Assembly (NCBI GenBank): GCA_029978705.1
Contig: JAPOIY010000016.1
Span: forward strand, 1 to 57,806
Direction of reading: 5' to 3'
DNA: 57,806 nt
Origin: Actinomycetota bacterium
GTDB taxonomy: Bacteria; Actinomycetota; Actinomycetes; S36-B12; GCA-2699445
Shown here piece after piece: positions 45,194 to 53,381 of this stretch. The number at the start of each line of letters is the position of its first letter. The stretch's first letter is position 1. Below the pieces are notes generated by a model, which searched no databases, was not told where the DNA came from, and saw only the letters and a list, made by a program, of their open reading frames with translations. The position numbers and the translations under genes were made by a program.

Positions 45194-45253
45194 AGTCTAG
45201 GCGCAGTCCGGGGCGCCCGGTTGGCGTCTCACTGCCAGACCCGGATATCCGGG
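45194..45253. promoter_or_regulatory. promoter and palindrome between the double-TetR gene and the giant secreted protein
   Basis: On the minus strand TAGACT (45199-45194) is the -10 of the regulator gene. CCCGGATATCCGGG at 45240-45253 is a perfect 14-bp palindrome, about 90 bp before the start of the giant gene. It is a natural operator candidate. From about 45256 on, the sequence becomes relatively AT-rich (up to the Shine-Dalgarno AAGGAG at 45331), as expected for the promoter of the giant gene. Confidence 0.5.
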
Positions 45254-45343
45254 GGAACTCTCCTTGAGGATCCCTTGATCTATCTGGAGTAATTTGCACT
45301 TCACTATCGAGAGTATGTCGTCGCTTTCTCAAGGAGACAGCCA

Positions 45344-48300
45344 GTGAGCAGCATCGCCCGCCGTCCCGACCGCAGCACCCCGGACTCCCGGAGGGGGCGC
45401 CGGAAGTGGCTGGTCCGGCCCGTCGTCCTCGCGATGGGGGCTGGGCTGATCGTCCCGGTTGCGACCAGTTCGCCCGCGCAGGCCGCCGCGTGCAGTCCCC
45501 AGACGGTCACGAGCGGCGAGTACACCGTCGTGCGCTTCCCCAGCATCGGGTCGTGCGACTGGTCAGCACCGGGCTCAGGCGCACTGGGTATCGAATACCT
45601 GATCGTGGCCGGCGGCGGTGGGGGCATCTTCGGTAAGACGGGCGGTCCCACCGGGGGCGGTGGCGGCGGTGGCGCGGGTGGCTTGCTCACCGGCTTCACC
45701 ACCGTCAGCGGCACGCAGGCCATCACCGTCGGTGCTGGGGGTAGCGCTCACTACAGCGGGAGCAACAGCGTGGCCTTCGGGTATACAGCCTTGGGCGGTG
45801 GTAGCGGCGGCGGTGGTTCTACTAGCTCAGCGGGTGGCTCGGGGGGCGGCGGAAGCAGCCACTCCGGATGGACCCCATCCGCTGGCGCGGGAACGTCCGG
45901 CCAGGGCAATGACGGAGGCGCGGGAACGTCCGACTCCGTCGGCGGCGGCGGCGGTGGCAAAGGCTCGGCGGGGTCCAGTGCCGGTTCCGGTGGTTATGGA
46001 GGTGCTGGCTTCCTTTCCTCCATCAGCGGCGGGTATGTCTGGTACGCCCGCGGCGGCGACGGTGGCGCCAGGACCGGGGGGGCGAACGGCAGCAACGGCG
46101 CTGCCAACACCGGCAACGGGGGCGGAGGCGGCGCCGGTCAAGGCGGTGCGGGTGGAGCGGGTGGTTCCGGTGTTGTCGTTGCCCGCTATCTGACGGCTCC
46201 GACGTTCTCCGCGACGCGTACCAATGCGTCCACTGTCCGGCTCACGGTGCCTGCCGCGTCGGGGGCGATCTCGGGGTACGAATACCGGGTCGATAGCGGG
46301 TCCTGGACCAGTGCCACCGGCGGGGAGACGGTCAATCTGACCGAATCGTCGGGCATCACTGTCAGCCTGCGGGCCACCGGCACGTCGATCGGTGACGGAG
46401 CTGTGTCCTCGGTTGCGGTACCGACCATCGACACGCAGCCGCAGGGTGTCAGCAAAGTGTCTGGGCAGACCACGCAGTTGTCCGTCTCAGCGTCCCGGAC
46501 CGACGCGGGAGTGTTGTCGTACCAGTGGCAGAAGTCCACGGATGGCGGCACGTCCTGGGCGAATGTGTCCGGAGGTAGCGGTGGGACCACGGCTACCTAC
46601 ACGACGCCGGCGCTGTCGTATGCCGACCCGAAAGCCCAGTTCCGGGTGGTGGTGACGAACACCCTGTCGGGAAACACGGCAGCCGTTGCCTCCTCCGCGG
46701 CGACGGTCACGGTGGGCGCTCCGACCCCGGTGATCGCGACATCTCCCGCTGACGTGAGCCGGGACGCCGGCCAGACGGCAACCCTGTCCACGGTCGTGAC
46801 GCCGCCTGCGGAGGGCGTCGTCTCGTACCAGTGGGAGACATCCACCGACAGCGGCGTCCACTGGAACGACGTCAACGGGGCCACGAGCTCCTCGTACACG
46901 ACGCCGACGTTGTCGTACGCCAGTCCGAAGGTGCGGTACCGCGTCCGGGTCACCAACACGATCGCGGGAGCTGACCCGGAGACCGCGATCACGACCTCAT
47001 CCGCAGCGACGGTGACGGTGGGCGCGGACACCCCGGTGATCGGCACCCAACCCGGCAATGCCACCACCCGCTCCGGACAGAGCGCAACATTCTCCGTGAG
47101 CGCCACCAACGCCGAAGGCTCACTGTCGTATCAGTGGAAGAAGTCGGTGGACGCCGGGTCGACCTGGAGCCCCGTCACCCGCGGCACCGGCGGGACGACG
47201 TCCACCTACTCAATCGGCTCGACCCGCGAGGTCGATGAGGGCTGGTACCGGGTGGAGGTGACCAACACCCTGACCGGGGCGGACCCCGCCACGCGCACCA
47301 CGGCCTCGTCGTCGGCCACGCTGACAGTGGGGGCGCCGGACGTAACGGTCGTGCACCAGCCGACCGACGTCGCCGTGTTGGACGGCACGGCCGCGACGGT
47401 GTGGATAGCACTGGAGGAGCCGGCCGAGGGCACGGTGTCGTACCAGTGGCAGTCGCGGGATCCCAGCGGGTCGTGGGGCAACGTGTCGGGAGGCACGGCG
47501 AGCGTGTCTCCCGACGGGTTGACGGCCAGCTACACCTCACCGGCTCTGGCTGCGGGACAGGACGGGCGGCAGTACCGGGTGGTGGCCACCAACACCGTGG
47601 TCGGAGCGACCCCGGCCACGGCCACCACAACATCGTCGGCGGCGACCGTGAGCGTCCACGCCGAAGCGTCCGTGGCGCCGACCCTGGGGACACCACCGGT
47701 GGATTCCACGCGCGCGATGGGACAGCAGGCAACGCTGACCGCGGCCGCGTCGGCCTCGGCGGGCACCGTGAGTTACCAGTGGCAGAAGAAGATCAGTGGG
47801 GTGTGGTGGAACATCGCCGGCGCGGACGCTGCCAGCTACACCACGCCGAACCTGACGCCGGGCGACAACGGGGCCCAGTACCGCGTGGTGGTGACCAACA
47901 CCCAGGCCGCGAAGGCAGCGACGGTCACCTTGTCGGATCCGGTGACGGTGACGGTGACCGCGCAAGATCCGGTGATCGACCCCAATCAGCAACCCGACAA
48001 CCAGACGAAACTCATCGGGCAGTCCGCGACGTACAGCGTCACGGCGGCTCTGCCGGCCGGCGGGGGCGCCCTGTCCTACCAGTGGTACCGCGATGGGCAG
48101 GCCATCTCCGGAGCCACCGGCTCCAGCTGGACGGTGAACCCGGTCACCCTGTCCGATCGCGGCACCTACACGGTGCGGGTGATCAACTCCGTGCCCGGAG
48201 CCCAGGACGCCCCGGTGACCGTGACCGGCGGCAGCCTGGCGATTCCGGACTCGGTGACCCCGAGCGTGGACAGCCAACCCGGGCCGCAGACCGGGCATGT

Positions 48301-50260
48301 GGGGCAGACGGTGACGTTCAGCACGACCGCCTCAGCCGGCGCCGGTGTGGTGACCTACCAGTGGCAGGCCAAGACCCCCGGCGGCTCCTGGGCCGACGTG
48401 CCGGGCGCCACCACCGCCACTCACACCACCGCGGCTCTGACCAGCGGCGACTCCGGCACCCTGTACCGGGTCGTGGTCACCGCCACCGAGACCAACAAGG
48501 CCCCCACGTCGGTGACGTCGACCCCGGTGGCGCTGACCGTGGCCGCCCAGCCGCCGGCCATCGACCCCAATCAGACCCCGGCGGCACGCACCCCGCTGTT
48601 GGGGGACCCGGTGGCGCTGGCCGTCGCCGTGGCGACCCCTACCGACGGAGGCACCTTGTCCTACCGGTGGTTCCGCGACGGCCACCTGATCGCCGGCGCC
48701 ACCGGCGCGACGCTGAGTATCGCCGGGGCAGGCGCTGCTGACGCTGGCGAGTACACCGTCGAGGTCACCAACACCTTGCCCAACGGCAACACCGATACGG
48801 TGACCGTGACCGTGGGCACGGTCACCATCCCCGTGTCCGCCGCGCCCTCTATCGCAGCCCACCCGGCCACTCCGGAAGCAGTCGCGGGCCAGCGCGCACA
48901 CCTGAGCGTGGGCGCCTCGGCGACCGCAGGGGTCGTGTCCTACCAGTGGCAGGTCAGGACGCCCGGGGGTTCCTGGGCTGACGTGGCCGGCGCTACCGGT
49001 GCCGAGTACGACACCGCGGTGCTGACCGCCGGTGACTCCGGCACCGGGTATCGAGTGGTCGTCACCAGCACTGAGACCGGGAAGCTGCCCACCTCGCTGA
49101 CCTCGGACCCCGTCACGATCACTGTCGCGGCCCCGCGCCCGGCGGTCGACCCCGGTTACACCGCCGGCCGTCAGGATGTGCGCCTCGGCGGAGTGCTGGA
49201 GTTGAGCGCCCCGGTCGCACCCCCCGCCGCGGGAACCTTGAGTTACCAGTGGTTCCGCAACGGCAAACCGATCGCCGGCGCCACCGGCGCGCGACTGGTC
49301 GTCAACCCCGTCACCGCCGGCGATGCCGGCGAGTACAGCGTGGAGGTCACCAACACGCTGTCCAACGGTGAGACCAGCACGGTCACCATCCCGGTGGCCA
49401 CCATCGCGGTCACCCCCTCCCAGTCGGACCTGCTCACCGGACCGCTGGCGCCGCGCACCGCCGCCGACGATCTCTCCCCCGGCGAGCACACCGTCCTGGT
49501 CGACGGACGTCCCCAGAAAGTCACCGTCGAACCCACCCGCAAGGGCACCGGGGTGCAGATCACCGGCCAGGACTTCTCCTTGAACCTGGCCGGACGCACC
49601 GGCGACGGCAAGCCCCTGCCGCTGGACGCCGACGGCAACCTGCAGTTGCTGGCCGGTGGCGGGGTGCGCACCGAAGGTGACGGGTTCGCGGCCCGTTCCA
49701 CGGTCCGCGGCTTCGTCATGTCCACTCCCCGCCCGTTGGGGGAACTGACGACCGACACCTCCGGGGCATTCGCCGCCACCCTGGACTTTCCCCGTGACCT
49801 CGCCGTCGGGCACCACACCCTGCAGGTCAACGGCTACACCCCCGACGACGAGGTACGCAGCATCTCACTGGGCGTGAGCGTGCATCCCGCCACACAGCGC
49901 CTGTCCGGCACCGTGGCCGTGCGCGCGCGGCACAAGGGCCGTATCCCCACCGGCCGGCGCACCGTGCTGGTCGCCCATGCCCACGGCAACGGCGCGCCCA
50001 CGGCTGCGACCGTCCGCTGTGTCCTGCACGGCCAGACACTTCCCCGGGCCTTGGCTCGGCAGTTGTGCCACACCAGGATCTCCCGCCACGGCAGCGACCA
50101 TGCGATACGCGTGACCGCCAACCCGCGCTGCACCGCCGGTCTGCGGGTCCGGGTCAGGCTGACGACGTCGGTACCCGGCAGCCGTCCCGCTTCCTGGTCC
50201 CGGACGTGGCGACCCAGCCGTCACTCCCCCATCCGCTGCAGCCTGCCCGGCACCGGCTGA
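45344..50260 (+). CDS. giant secreted protein: Gly-rich domain, ten Ig-like repeats, four-cysteine tail domain
   Basis: A 1638-residue exported protein, probably an adhesin or surface structural protein. The signal peptide ends near AQAAA. Residues about 85-280 are a Gly-rich domain (YLIVAGGGGG, TVGAGG). About 285-360 is FnIII-like. From about 361 to 1355 run ten Ig-like repeats of about 100 residues, each with an (L/V)(S/T)Y(Q/R)W core strand. Repeats 5-10 alternate two types, with GSW(A/N)DV-like and DGxxIxGATG-like loops. A conserved actinobacterial surface domain follows (SPGEHTVLVDGRPQ...HHTLQVNG), then a four-Cys domain ending CSLPGTG. There is no membrane anchor or sortase tail. AAGGAGA precedes the GTG. 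Confidence 0.9.
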   Translation: MSSIARRPDRSTPDSRRGRRKWLVRPVVLAMGAGLIVPVATSSPAQAAACSPQTVTSGEYTVVRFPSIGSCDWSAPGSGALGIEYLIVAGGGGGIFGKTGGPTGGGGGGGAGGLLTGFTTVSGTQAITVGAGGSAHYSGSNSVAFGYTALGGGSGGGGSTSSAGGSGGGGSSHSGWTPSAGAGTSGQGNDGGAGTSDSVGGGGGGKGSAGSSAGSGGYGGAGFLSSISGGYVWYARGGDGGARTGGANGSNGAANTGNGGGGGAGQGGAGGAGGSGVVVARYLTAPTFSATRTNASTVRLTVPAASGAISGYEYRVDSGSWTSATGGETVNLTESSGITVSLRATGTSIGDGAVSSVAVPTIDTQPQGVSKVSGQTTQLSVSASRTDAGVLSYQWQKSTDGGTSWANVSGGSGGTTATYTTPALSYADPKAQFRVVVTNTLSGNTAAVASSAATVTVGAPTPVIATSPADVSRDAGQTATLSTVVTPPAEGVVSYQWETSTDSGVHWNDVNGATSSSYTTPTLSYASPKVRYRVRVTNTIAGADPETAITTSSAATVTVGADTPVIGTQPGNATTRSGQSATFSVSATNAEGSLSYQWKKSVDAGSTWSPVTRGTGGTTSTYSIGSTREVDEGWYRVEVTNTLTGADPATRTTASSSATLTVGAPDVTVVHQPTDVAVLDGTAATVWIALEEPAEGTVSYQWQSRDPSGSWGNVSGGTASVSPDGLTASYTSPALAAGQDGRQYRVVATNTVVGATPATATTTSSAATVSVHAEASVAPTLGTPPVDSTRAMGQQATLTAAASASAGTVSYQWQKKISGVWWNIAGADAASYTTPNLTPGDNGAQYRVVVTNTQAAKAATVTLSDPVTVTVTAQDPVIDPNQQPDNQTKLIGQSATYSVTAALPAGGGALSYQWYRDGQAISGATGSSWTVNPVTLSDRGTYTVRVINSVPGAQDAPVTVTGGSLAIPDSVTPSVDSQPGPQTGHVGQTVTFSTTASAGAGVVTYQWQAKTPGGSWADVPGATTATHTTAALTSGDSGTLYRVVVTATETNKAPTSVTSTPVALTVAAQPPAIDPNQTPAARTPLLGDPVALAVAVATPTDGGTLSYRWFRDGHLIAGATGATLSIAGAGAADAGEYTVEVTNTLPNGNTDTVTVTVGTVTIPVSAAPSIAAHPATPEAVAGQRAHLSVGASATAGVVSYQWQVRTPGGSWADVAGATGAEYDTAVLTAGDSGTGYRVVVTSTETGKLPTSLTSDPVTITVAAPRPAVDPGYTAGRQDVRLGGVLELSAPVAPPAAGTLSYQWFRNGKPIAGATGARLVVNPVTAGDAGEYSVEVTNTLSNGETSTVTIPVATIAVTPSQSDLLTGPLAPRTAADDLSPGEHTVLVDGRPQKVTVEPTRKGTGVQITGQDFSLNLAGRTGDGKPLPLDADGNLQLLAGGGVRTEGDGFAARSTVRGFVMSTPRPLGELTTDTSGAFAATLDFPRDLAVGHHTLQVNGYTPDDEVRSISLGVSVHPATQRLSGTVAVRARHKGRIPTGRRTVLVAHAHGNGAPTAATVRCVLHGQTLPRALARQLCHTRISRHGSDHAIRVTANPRCTAGLRVRVRLTTSVPGSRPASWSRTWRPSRHSPIRCSLPGTG

Positions 50261-50282
50261 TCCGGAACTGCGGCGGTCTCGG

Positions 50283-52994
50283 CTACCCCCGACCGGGCCT
50301 CTGCGGGGTACCGGACAAGGACCGGTGCACGCTGACCACCTGCTGGAAGGTCGGCCGGTTCTGGAAGGGGAACGACGACGGGGTACCGATCGCGGACGTG
50401 ATGCGCATGCGGTCGCGGTCGTAGCAGGATGCCTGCGGGTCCGTGGCACAGGCACCGAGGCCGTACAACTCCGTCGGCGTGACCGCTGTCGCGGCCAGCA
50501 ACGTCGCCTGCAGGACCTCCCGGCACGCCGTGGGGTCACCGTCGCCGCAGAATTCGCGGCCCAGGGGCTGGGACTGCTTGCCGTCGAACACCGCCCGCAG
50601 GTCCCGGTCCACGTAGCCCCACCAGCCGTCGGCGAATCCGCCCGCATGGGGCTTCTCCCCCTCGGTCACGGCGCCGCTGGGGATGATCGCCTGGATGGCG
50701 TCGTAGGAGGTGCTGCCCAGACCCGGCTCGAACTCCGCTGCGACCAGGCGCGGCCACCACGCGTCCATGATCTCGATGGCGCGGTTGTGTTCGTAGACAC
50801 CGTCGCCGTTGAGGTCGCGGCGGTAAGAGCCGGCCTCCATCCAGGCGCGCAGTTGGGCGACGGCGTCGGCGATCGCAGGATCGGTCGGGTCGCCCAGGAC
50901 TCGCAGGAGCAGCGGCAGCAGTTTCACCCCGCGCACGTCCTGCGTGGCCGGCAACTCCATGGCCTGCACCAACTGCGCCCGCGTCATGTCGCCCCGACGC
51001 AGGTACCGCCGGATGCGCTGCTCGATCATCTGCGAGCGGTAGATGGGGCCGTACCCCCACTGGTCGTCGGCGGCCGCCCAGTCCCGCGCGGGCTTGTTGT
51101 TCCACGACACCAGAACGTCGGGGTCGACGACCCGGGGATGCGCGGAGAAGGGGATGGTGCGCGACGTCCAGGTCCGCGGGTTCCAGCCGCGCCAGTCGTA
51201 CTGCCCGGTGCCCAGGACCGGGAAGTCGGGAGTGGTGGCAGCGGCGCGCTGGGGATAGGCCCCGGACAGGAAGTAGGCGATGTGGCGGTGGTCGGTGTAC
51301 GCCCAGTTGAACGTGAACGAGATCTCCGACGCGGCCCGCTGGAAGGACTTCGGGCCGGTGACCTGCCGTGGGTCGTTGAGGGCGGCGAAGCCGACGGCCG
51401 ACTCGGCCTCGTGCATATAGGTACTGCGGGCCAGCGCGAACGCGACCCGCTTGCCGCCCACCGTGCCGTAGGACTGCACCAGGCCGTGGACGGTGCGGTA
51501 GGTGGTCAGCGTCGCCGAGCCAGCCGGTGAGGGGTCGATGGCGTTGGGGGTCCAGGAGTTCTCGCGGACCAGTTTCTCCATGGGCCGGCACGTGCCCCGG
51601 TAGCGGTACTTGTGGTCGCTGCCGCCGCACAGCACCTCAGCGAAGACGTCGGTGTTGTCGGAGCCCGCTGACGTGGCGCTCCAGGCGTAGTCGCGGCCGT
51701 GGCCCATCTGGATGAAGAGGTTGACGCCGGCGAACGCGACACCGCGGGCCTCGATGCCGGGTCCGTGGAGTTCCTGCTCGACCAGGATCTGCGGCAGCCA
51801 GTAGCCGACCTGCGGGCCCATGACGGCGATCGGCCGCCCGTTGGCGGAGTGGCGGCGGGACACCAACTCCCAGTTCGACGCGTGACCCTCCGCGCGCTGC
51901 GTCACCAGCGCGGCGGCGACGTCCCCCGGCTCGGCGGCCGCGGCTGAAGCGGACGAGGTGATGGGCGCGGGGGTCACGGAGCCGTTGTCGGGGATCGCGA
52001 GCCCGCGTGGGGAGAAGGAGTCCCCGGCCTCGTACGGGAAGGACCGTTTCGTCGTCACGGGGGCGGCGGCGTAGTTGCGGGTGCGGAACCCTTGCCAGAT
52101 GCGGCGGGCCCGATCGGCGCCGAACCGTTGCCGCAGGGCCGTGTAGACCTGCCCGGACTGGACCTCCGCTCCCCCACCGCGCCCGAAGATGCCGCCGACG
52201 AGGGAGGCGGTGGCGATGACGTCGGTGGCCCGCCAGTCGCGCACCTCCTTGTCGAGCAGGCTGTACTCGGAGGGCATCAGGGAAGGATCCCGGCGCGCGT
52301 CGGCGATGTAGGCGTTGACGCCGGCGGTGTAGGAGCGCAGTTCCCCGACGAGGGGGCGGCCGTGGGGTACCTGCTTCATGAGGCGGATCTGGCGGCGCAG
52401 GTCGGCGTCGGTGTAGGCGGCGAAGCGCCACTGGTCCTCGTCCGAGGTGAGACTCTTGGCGCCCAACAGGGAGGACAGGGTGGCGCGCCCGGTGTTGCGC
52501 AGGACGTCCATCAGGAAGAGGCGGTCGGCGGCGCCCGCGTAGCCGGCGCCGAAGGTGGTGTCGCGGCGAGTGGTGCCGTAGACCCGCGGTACCCCCCAGG
52601 TCTTGTCGCGCACGATGGTGACCCCGGGGCGCGGGCGCACGATCGCGGTGCGGTCAGCGGCGCGGACGCCGAAGGGCGCGTCCTTGTAGAAGTGGGAGAT
52701 GTCGGCGTTGGTCAGGTCCGGGGCAGCTGTCAGCAGGCCTTCGTAGAGGGGTTGCTGGTTGTCCCACCAGCGGGGTACGGCGCCGGTGGAGAGGTAGTTC
52801 TGGAAGTCGGTGAGGGAGTCGGTGCCGTTGGACCCGGGGGGCAGGATGTTGCGGAACCCGCCGGCATCGTTGTGGCCGTAGGGCTGGGGGTCGGCTGCCT
52901 GGGCGGGCACCGCCGCCAGCAGGAGGGCCGATGTCGTAGCGCCGACCACCAGGGCCAGCCTCCGGCTCCGCGTAACCGCAGGTCTGTGGATCAT
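50283..52994 (-). CDS. secreted penicillin-acylase-family amidohydrolase
   Basis: An Ntn-hydrolase precursor of 903 residues. The signal peptide ends near AQA. The alpha-chain region is followed by the self-cleavage site: the nucleophile Ser373 in EGHASNWELVSRRH (the family motif is G/A-S-N-W). The beta chain carries GPQVGYWLPQILVEQELHGPG and later ITFTFNWAY-like and WNNKPARDW segments. The family includes penicillin, cephalosporin and acyl-homoserine-lactone acylases; the substrate is not predictable. ATG 52994 has TAGGGT 7 nt upstream (leaderless type). An open frame continues upstream through the palindrome array but shows only repeat translation, so I do not extend it. Confidence 0.88.
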   Translation of the reverse strand: MIHRPAVTRSRRLALVVGATTSALLLAAVPAQAADPQPYGHNDAGGFRNILPPGSNGTDSLTDFQNYLSTGAVPRWWDNQQPLYEGLLTAAPDLTNADISHFYKDAPFGVRAADRTAIVRPRPGVTIVRDKTWGVPRVYGTTRRDTTFGAGYAGAADRLFLMDVLRNTGRATLSSLLGAKSLTSDEDQWRFAAYTDADLRRQIRLMKQVPHGRPLVGELRSYTAGVNAYIADARRDPSLMPSEYSLLDKEVRDWRATDVIATASLVGGIFGRGGGAEVQSGQVYTALRQRFGADRARRIWQGFRTRNYAAAPVTTKRSFPYEAGDSFSPRGLAIPDNGSVTPAPITSSASAAAAEPGDVAAALVTQRAEGHASNWELVSRRHSANGRPIAVMGPQVGYWLPQILVEQELHGPGIEARGVAFAGVNLFIQMGHGRDYAWSATSAGSDNTDVFAEVLCGGSDHKYRYRGTCRPMEKLVRENSWTPNAIDPSPAGSATLTTYRTVHGLVQSYGTVGGKRVAFALARSTYMHEAESAVGFAALNDPRQVTGPKSFQRAASEISFTFNWAYTDHRHIAYFLSGAYPQRAAATTPDFPVLGTGQYDWRGWNPRTWTSRTIPFSAHPRVVDPDVLVSWNNKPARDWAAADDQWGYGPIYRSQMIEQRIRRYLRRGDMTRAQLVQAMELPATQDVRGVKLLPLLLRVLGDPTDPAIADAVAQLRAWMEAGSYRRDLNGDGVYEHNRAIEIMDAWWPRLVAAEFEPGLGSTSYDAIQAIIPSGAVTEGEKPHAGGFADGWWGYVDRDLRAVFDGKQSQPLGREFCGDGDPTACREVLQATLLAATAVTPTELYGLGACATDPQASCYDRDRMRITSAIGTPSSFPFQNRPTFQQVVSVHRSLSGTPQRPGRG

Positions 52995-53098
52995 GAGGCC
53001 GACCCTAGACCCGGGGCGCGGGTCATGACAGTCCACGGCGTTCCCGGGCCGTCGGCGACGGCCGCCTGGCGCAGTCCACGGGGGCGCCCGGGATGTGC

Positions 53099-53331
53099 CC
53101 GAAACGGTCGCATGCGACTGTCTCGGAGGCGGGGTCGGGTCGCTGGGGAAGCCGAAACAGTCGCATGCGACCGAATAGGGCCCGATTCGCGAGCCGAACG
53201 TGCCGAAAGAGTCGCATGCGACCGTTTTGGGCGGGTGTCTCGCCCGTGGGAGCCAGAAGCGACCGTTTCGTACAAGTGCGACCGTTCCTGCAGTCGCCCC
53301 TGACGCCAACAGTCGCATGCGACTGTTTCGG
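53099..53331. repeat. array of 28-bp palindromic repeats at about 50-bp spacing
   Basis: Four copies share the exact 12-bp core GTCGCATGCGAC at 53107-53118, 53160-53171, 53211-53222 and 53312-53323. Each has 8-nt arms close to CCGAAACA (left) and TGTTTCGG (right), so the consensus is a perfect 28-bp palindrome. A degenerate copy without the core (CCAGAAGCGACCGTTTCG) is at 53253-53270 and a half copy near 53275. Successive starts are 53, 51, 50 and about 51 bp apart. The spacers are unrelated. This fills most of the 387-bp space 52995-53381, where I see no gene. A fifth full copy is at 22740. Confidence 0.85.
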
Positions 53332-53381
53332 GCGGTCACCGCACTCGCGCGAGGACCATCGCCGGGCAGAAGCTGCTGCGG

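Noticed and set aside
50241-50260. LPxTG sortase signal at the end of the giant protein
   Set aside because: LPGTG is the last five residues, with no hydrophobic segment or basic tail, and it lies within a domain also found with SGTG elsewhere.
53099-53331. CRISPR array
   Set aside because: Repeats are full palindromes with differing arms, one unit is degenerate, and no cas gene is in the window; regular spacing alone is not enough.
52995-53339. Long N-terminal extension of the penicillin acylase open frame
   Set aside because: The extra residues are translation of the palindromic repeats, and the signal peptide begins at 52994.
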